From Thiotrichaceae bacterium (GTDB taxonomy: Bacteria; Pseudomonadota; Gammaproteobacteria; Thiotrichales; Thiotrichaceae): DNA of 8,362 nucleotides. The notes beneath the pieces were generated by a model, which was not told the origin of the DNA, ran no database searches, and saw nothing but the letters and a program-made list of their open reading frames with translations. The DNA is taken from assembly GCA_027008885.1 (NCBI GenBank), contig JALVDQ010000359.1, forward strand, positions 1 through 8,362, given 5' to 3'. A program made the translations under genes and the position numbers. Position 1 is the first letter of the stretch; each line of letters opens with the position of its first letter. Positions 4,447 to 8,362 of the stretch are shown one piece after another.

Positions 4447-4884
4447 ATGAGAGAAACCTTTACGAAGGGCATGGCAAGGAATATTTATTATGGAGGAGCT
4501 GTATTTTTCTTCCTACTCCTTGTTGGTCTGACTGTTGACACTGTCATCAGTTCCCCCAAACGAGACAATTCAGAAAATATTACCGAGCAGGTCGCTGCGG
4601 GTAAGCGACTCTGGGAAATGAATGATTGTATCGGTTGTCATTCATTACTCGGTGAAGGTGCTTATTTTGCACCTGAACTCGGCAATGTTTATACCCGTTT
4701 TGGCAAAAGTACCGATGCGATTAAAGGCTTTATCAAGAGCCGTCCAGCTAATGGTATTCCTGGTCGCCGGAGTATGCCACAGTTTAATTTTACGGATGAA
4801 GAGCTGGAGGCTTTGGCTCAATTCCTGAAATATGCTGATGGAATCAAGACTGCCAGAAACTGGCCACCAAATATTCAAGGGTAA
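4447..4884 (+). CDS. norC: Nitric oxide reductase subunit C (membrane-anchored cytochrome c)
   Basis: NorC carries electrons from periplasmic donors to the catalytic NorB subunit, which reduces 2 NO to N2O. The product is 145 residues, the usual NorC size. It starts with METFTKGMARN-like sequence (MRETFTKGMARNIYYGG) typical of the family. One membrane helix (about 13-31) anchors it, followed by a periplasmic cytochrome c domain with CIGCH at 61-65 and the axial Met110 in RRSMPQ. The ATG at 4447 is chosen because GAGG lies 9 nt upstream and because the family N-terminus begins there. The in-frame GTG at 4432 would overlap that Shine-Dalgarno. norB follows after 15 nt in the same operon. Confidence 0.95.
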   Translation: MRETFTKGMARNIYYGGAVFFFLLLVGLTVDTVISSPKRDNSENITEQVAAGKRLWEMNDCIGCHSLLGEGAYFAPELGNVYTRFGKSTDAIKGFIKSRPANGIPGRRSMPQFNFTDEELEALAQFLKYADGIKTARNWPPNIQG

Positions 4885-6297
<1,413 letters not shown>

Positions 6298-6319
6298 GTA
6301 CGCCAATAATCAATAAAGA

Positions 6320-6348
6320 AAAATACCGCCTCAGGGCGGTATTTTTTT
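6320..6348 (+). terminator. Rho-independent terminator of norCB
   Basis: AAATACCGCC (6321-6330) pairs perfectly with GGCGGTATTT (6335-6344) across a TCAG loop, followed by a T-run to 6348. It starts 23 bp after the norB stop codon and ends the norCB transcript. The adjoining T-run/GCATATTA sequence also resembles the tail of the dispersed C-run/T-run repeat. Confidence 0.92.
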
Positions 6349-6353
6349 GCATA

Positions 6354-6782
6354 TTATTTGCTTGCACAGAGGACAGTTGTTTTCCTTGTATACAATCTCT
6401 GTAGTTCTCTGCGAATATCTCTGTGTTCCTCAGGGTTTAAGTTCGTTTTTTTTAATGTCTGTCGAACAGCCTCTCCTGATATTGAATCAACGATTTTGCA
6501 TTCTATCAACCGATCTGCCAATAACTGCAATATCCAGTCAAAACGACCTTCTGGTGCTGATGAACAAGCCGTTGCTACTAGAAAAGCCTCGCCTTCGCCA
6601 TCCAGCTTTTTAGATCGGTACCGTTTTTGAACTTTTGGATTGAGTGCAGACTCGATACCTTCTACAACAAAACGTTTACGAACTCTTTCTACTGTCAAGC
6701 GACTACAATAGACTGCTTTTGCAATATCCGTATCTTTCAATGAGCCTGCCTCTGATGTCTCAGTATTATAAATAATAGACAC
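6354..6782 (-). pseudogene. IS630-like transposase, N-terminal remnant
   Basis: The open frame of 142 codons begins at a GTG. Its first 105 or so residues look like the N-terminal helix-turn-helix region of IS630-family transposases, with the DTDIAKAVYCSRLTVERVRKRF-type segment, an ALNPK segment, and a GEAVRQTLKK segment near the end. The DDE catalytic domain, which should follow for another 200 or so residues, is absent. The last 35 or so residues, after LKKTNL, are translated from a CTCTGTG-type dispersed repeat (6396-6434). The remnant points leftward toward the norB terminator. No full insertion sequence or paired terminal repeats are seen, so the element is dead. Confidence 0.75.
6396..6434 (-). 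repeat. Dispersed CTCTGTG/CTCTGCG repeat, left copy
   Basis: Units of CTCTGTAG, TTCTCTGCGAA and CTCTGTGTT occur in order. The same units appear in the same order on the minus strand of 8268-8309. The repeat forms the junction at which transposase homology stops. Such degenerate runs are widespread in some environmental proteobacterial genomes, and their function is unknown. Confidence 0.65.
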
Positions 6783-6817
6783 CCGTCATATTTACGAGTA
6801 GTATTAAAATATGACGG
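6783..6817. promoter_or_regulatory. 11-bp inverted repeat overlapping the ATPase start codon
   Basis: CCGTCATATTT (6783-6793) and AAATATGACGG (6807-6817) are perfect complements around a 13-nt loop. The ATPase ATG (6811-6813) is inside the right arm, and no Shine-Dalgarno precedes it. The hairpin could block ribosome access, act as an operator, or be the scar of an inverted duplication at the edge of the IS630 remnant. Confidence 0.6.
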
Positions 6818-8052
6818 ATAAAAAAAGATATCTTGAAACTAAAATAAACTTACTTCTAGAGATGTTTCCAGCCGTAGCTGTTATTGGTGCCCGGCAATGT
6901 GGAAAATCTACTCTGGTTAAAAAAATTCGCCCCGACTGGAATTATTATGACCTGGAAAGCCCCGATGACTATCAATTAATTACTAATGACCCAGTGGCTT
7001 TTTTTAGTACACATGAAGGAAATATCATTATTGATGAGGCTCAACAATACCCTGAACTTTTTAAGGTGCTTAGAGGTGTTATTGATGCTGACAGAAAAAC
7101 CAAAGGCAGATTTTTGCTCACAGGCTCCAGTTCCCCTCATATTGTTAAAGGAATAACAGAGACTCTGGCTGGAAGAATTGCAACGCTAGAAATGTGGCCG
7201 TTTAAGCAAGGAGAGTTCTATCAAGTAGCACTCACGCCTTTGTATGAAAAAATCATAGACAACAATACAAAAGCTTCTGACTTTCTTTCAATAAAGCCAG
7301 TTTGTAGCCCGTCACAAGCTATAAAACTATGGTATAAGGGAGGTTTCCCTGAGCCTCTTATTGAGAGCGATAATAACCCGGATTATTATCGACACTGGAT
7401 GGAAAACTATATTGCAGACTATGTAAGTCGTGATATACGGAGTCTATTCCCTCGGCTAAATATACATAACTTTAGGCGTTTTCTAACGTTACTGGCACAA
7501 TTTTCTGGTCACCAGCTAAATATGAGTCATATTGCCAGATCACTGGAAGTGAGTGTATCTACCGTTAAGGATTACCTTGATATTGTTCATCAAACATTCC
7601 TCTGGAGAAACCTTGAACCCTACACAAAAAACCCACTCAAAAAAGTACAAAAAGCCAATAAAGGTTTTTTCAGGGATCAGGGCTTATTGCATTATTATCT
7701 AAAAATAAAAGATGTAGATCAGCTACTCCTGCACCCAGTTGCAGGCTTTTCATTTGAAAGTTTTGTCATTGAAGAAATAATACGCGGCTTACAAGCCACA
7801 ATGGCAACACAACTGAGTTTTAACTACTACAGAACAAAAGATAAATCAGAAATCGACCTGATTATTGAAGGTGATTTTGGTGTGATACCCATCGAAGTCA
7901 AATTAGGTTCAACCATTAAAAGGCAATCTCTATACGCTTTAGAAAACTTTATATCAGACATAAAATGTAACTATGGTATTGTTATAAACAGGGGAAAGCG
8001 AATAGAGCTACTCTCCGAGAAGATCATCCAAATACCTGTTCATTTTATTTGA
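6811..8052 (+). CDS. AAA family ATPase with C-terminal DUF4143 domain
   Basis: The product is 413 residues, a usual length for this group. The N-terminal AAA_14 module has a Walker A motif GARQCGKST (26-34), Walker B IIIDEAQ (72-78), a sensor segment FLLTGSS (101-107) and the LAGRIATLEMWPF stretch (119-131). A winged-helix-like region (about 225-260, MSHIARSLEVSVSTVKDYL) follows. The C-terminal DUF4143 part has a PD-(D/E)xK-like core, SEIDLII then IPIEVK, with Asp349, Glu362 and Lys364. The cellular role of this family is not established. Members are abundant in genomes rich in mobile elements. Here it stands alone between a transposase remnant and a repeat field. It has no strong ribosome site, and an inverted repeat covers its start codon. 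The family call is firm and the function unknown. Confidence 0.9.
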   Translation: MTDKKRYLETKINLLLEMFPAVAVIGARQCGKSTLVKKIRPDWNYYDLESPDDYQLITNDPVAFFSTHEGNIIIDEAQQYPELFKVLRGVIDADRKTKGRFLLTGSSSPHIVKGITETLAGRIATLEMWPFKQGEFYQVALTPLYEKIIDNNTKASDFLSIKPVCSPSQAIKLWYKGGFPEPLIESDNNPDYYRHWMENYIADYVSRDIRSLFPRLNIHNFRRFLTLLAQFSGHQLNMSHIARSLEVSVSTVKDYLDIVHQTFLWRNLEPYTKNPLKKVQKANKGFFRDQGLLHYYLKIKDVDQLLLHPVAGFSFESFVIEEIIRGLQATMATQLSFNYYRTKDKSEIDLIIEGDFGVIPIEVKLGSTIKRQSLYALENFISDIKCNYGIVINRGKRIELLSEKIIQIPVHFI

Positions 8053-8136
8053 TAAACAGGATGGAGAACTCTATGGACTATCCATCAGAAGACGGAAGAC
8101 CCCCTATTGAGGAACGAAACCCAAGACCACGCAGAA

Positions 8137-8166
8137 AGGAAGCTAACGTGCTTTGTTGGGCTTCCT
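8137..8166 (+). terminator. Hairpin 85 bp downstream of the ATPase gene
   Basis: AGGAAGC (8137-8143) and GCTTCCT (8160-8166) are perfect 7-bp arms around a 16-nt loop. A T-run comes only about 20 bases later inside the C-run/T-run repeat, so a terminator role is possible but not classical. Confidence 0.35.
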
Positions 8167-8174
8167 GCTGTACA

Positions 8175-8203
8175 ACCCATCCCCCCCTGTTTTTGCATAT
8201 TTT
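8175..8203 (+). repeat. Dispersed C-run/T-run repeat, copy 4
   Basis: ACCCATCCCCCC, then CTG, a T-run and GCATATTTT. It is nearly identical to 542-570, showing that the element also occurs outside the rsmG-end duplication and is truly dispersed. Confidence 0.75.
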
Positions 8204-8267
8204 ATAACTCAAGTTTCGGAGTTCAAAAATAACATAGAAACACTGATTCCAGTTATTCAGTTTAAGT

Positions 8268-8309
8268 AACACAGAGAGTCGCAGAGTTTTTCGCAGAGAA
8301 CCACGGAGG
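8268..8309 (+). repeat. Dispersed CACAGAG/CGCAGAG repeat, right copy
   Basis: Units AACACAGAG, TCGCAGAG, TCGCAGAGAA and CCACGGAGG follow one another. The reverse complement matches the unit order at 6396-6434, with one extra CTCTGCGA unit. The two copies flank the ATPase gene in inverted orientation. Confidence 0.65.
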
Positions 8310-8324
8310 TGCAAACGAATAATA

Positions 8325-8357
8325 AGTAAGGGACAGGCATGAGCGCTGTCCCTTACT
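8325..8357. repeat. Perfect 12-bp-arm palindrome (REP-like) at the right edge
   Basis: AGTAAGGGACAG (8325-8336) and CTGTCCCTTACT (8346-8357) are perfect complements around a 9-nt loop, GCATGAGCG. Palindromes with GGGACAG/CTGTCCC arms are often seen near REP-associated (Y1) transposase genes, as I recall from such genomes. None is in the window, but the sequence ends just after it. Confidence 0.7.
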
Positions 8358-8362
8358 GCATG

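Larger units (their letters stand above)
8053..8362. other. Repeat-rich non-coding tail
   Basis: I see no credible gene in these 310 bp. Contents in order are: a GAAGACGGAAGAC-type tract (8085-8100), a short hairpin (8137-8166), a C-run/T-run repeat (8175-8203), a CAGAG-type dispersed repeat (8268-8309) and a strong hairpin (8325-8357). The mix of repeat families is the same as in 380-858 and 6350-6440. Confidence 0.6.

Noticed and set aside
8073..8207. 44-codon open frame after the ATPase with GGAG 6 nt upstream
   Set aside because: Its second half is read through a hairpin and the C-run/T-run repeat and it has no recognisable protein features. The ribosome site alone is not enough.
8078..8314. 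78-codon minus-strand frame in the right tail
   Set aside because: It runs through three different repeats, and its ICK..GGWV-type segment merely reflects the same repeat as in the minus frame at 427-675.

Overview
The window is about 8.4 kb of moderately A+T-rich bacterial DNA, most likely from a gammaproteobacterium. The reasons are the RsmG and NorB sequences, the Dnr/FNR-type regulation, and the many small palindromic and dispersed repeats. Genus cannot be fixed from the sequence alone. A sulfur oxidiser or methanotroph relative is a guess.

Layout. (1) Positions 1-379 are the 3' part of rsmG (16S rRNA m7G527 methyltransferase), cut by the window edge. (2) Positions 380-858 hold no real gene. 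They contain a second copy of the last 51 bp of rsmG plus its downstream flank, REP-like hairpins, and several copies of a C-run/T-run dispersed repeat. (3) Positions 859-4446 hold a divergent pair and a regulator. The pair is a secreted NirN-like protein (c-type heme plus d1-type propeller, minus strand) and a secreted triheme cytochrome (plus strand), which share one perfect TTGAT-N4-ATCAA box. Next comes a Dnr/NnrR-type Crp/Fnr regulator (minus strand). (4) Positions 4447-6297 are norC and norB, the cytochrome c-dependent nitric oxide reductase. They sit behind a second perfect FNR-type box and end at a strong intrinsic terminator. (5) Positions 6354-8362 are accessory DNA: an N-terminal remnant of an IS630-like transposase, an AAA ATPase of the AAA_14/DUF4143 type with a palindrome over its start codon, and another field of dispersed repeats ending in a 12-bp-arm hairpin.

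How it fits together. The regulator has the ExxSR recognition-helix pattern that fits TTGAT half-sites, and two full boxes of that kind lie upstream of norCB and between the NirN-like and triheme genes. The simplest reading is one nitric-oxide or low-oxygen regulon: Dnr senses NO, NorCB reduces NO to N2O, and the NirN-like and triheme cytochromes act in the periplasm on heme d1 or in electron transfer. No nirS, other nir genes, norQ or norD are in the window, so the role of the NirN-like protein here is open. The whole block lies between rsmG and a repeat-rich tract. The duplicated rsmG 3' end suggests that DNA was inserted or exchanged at that gene's end.
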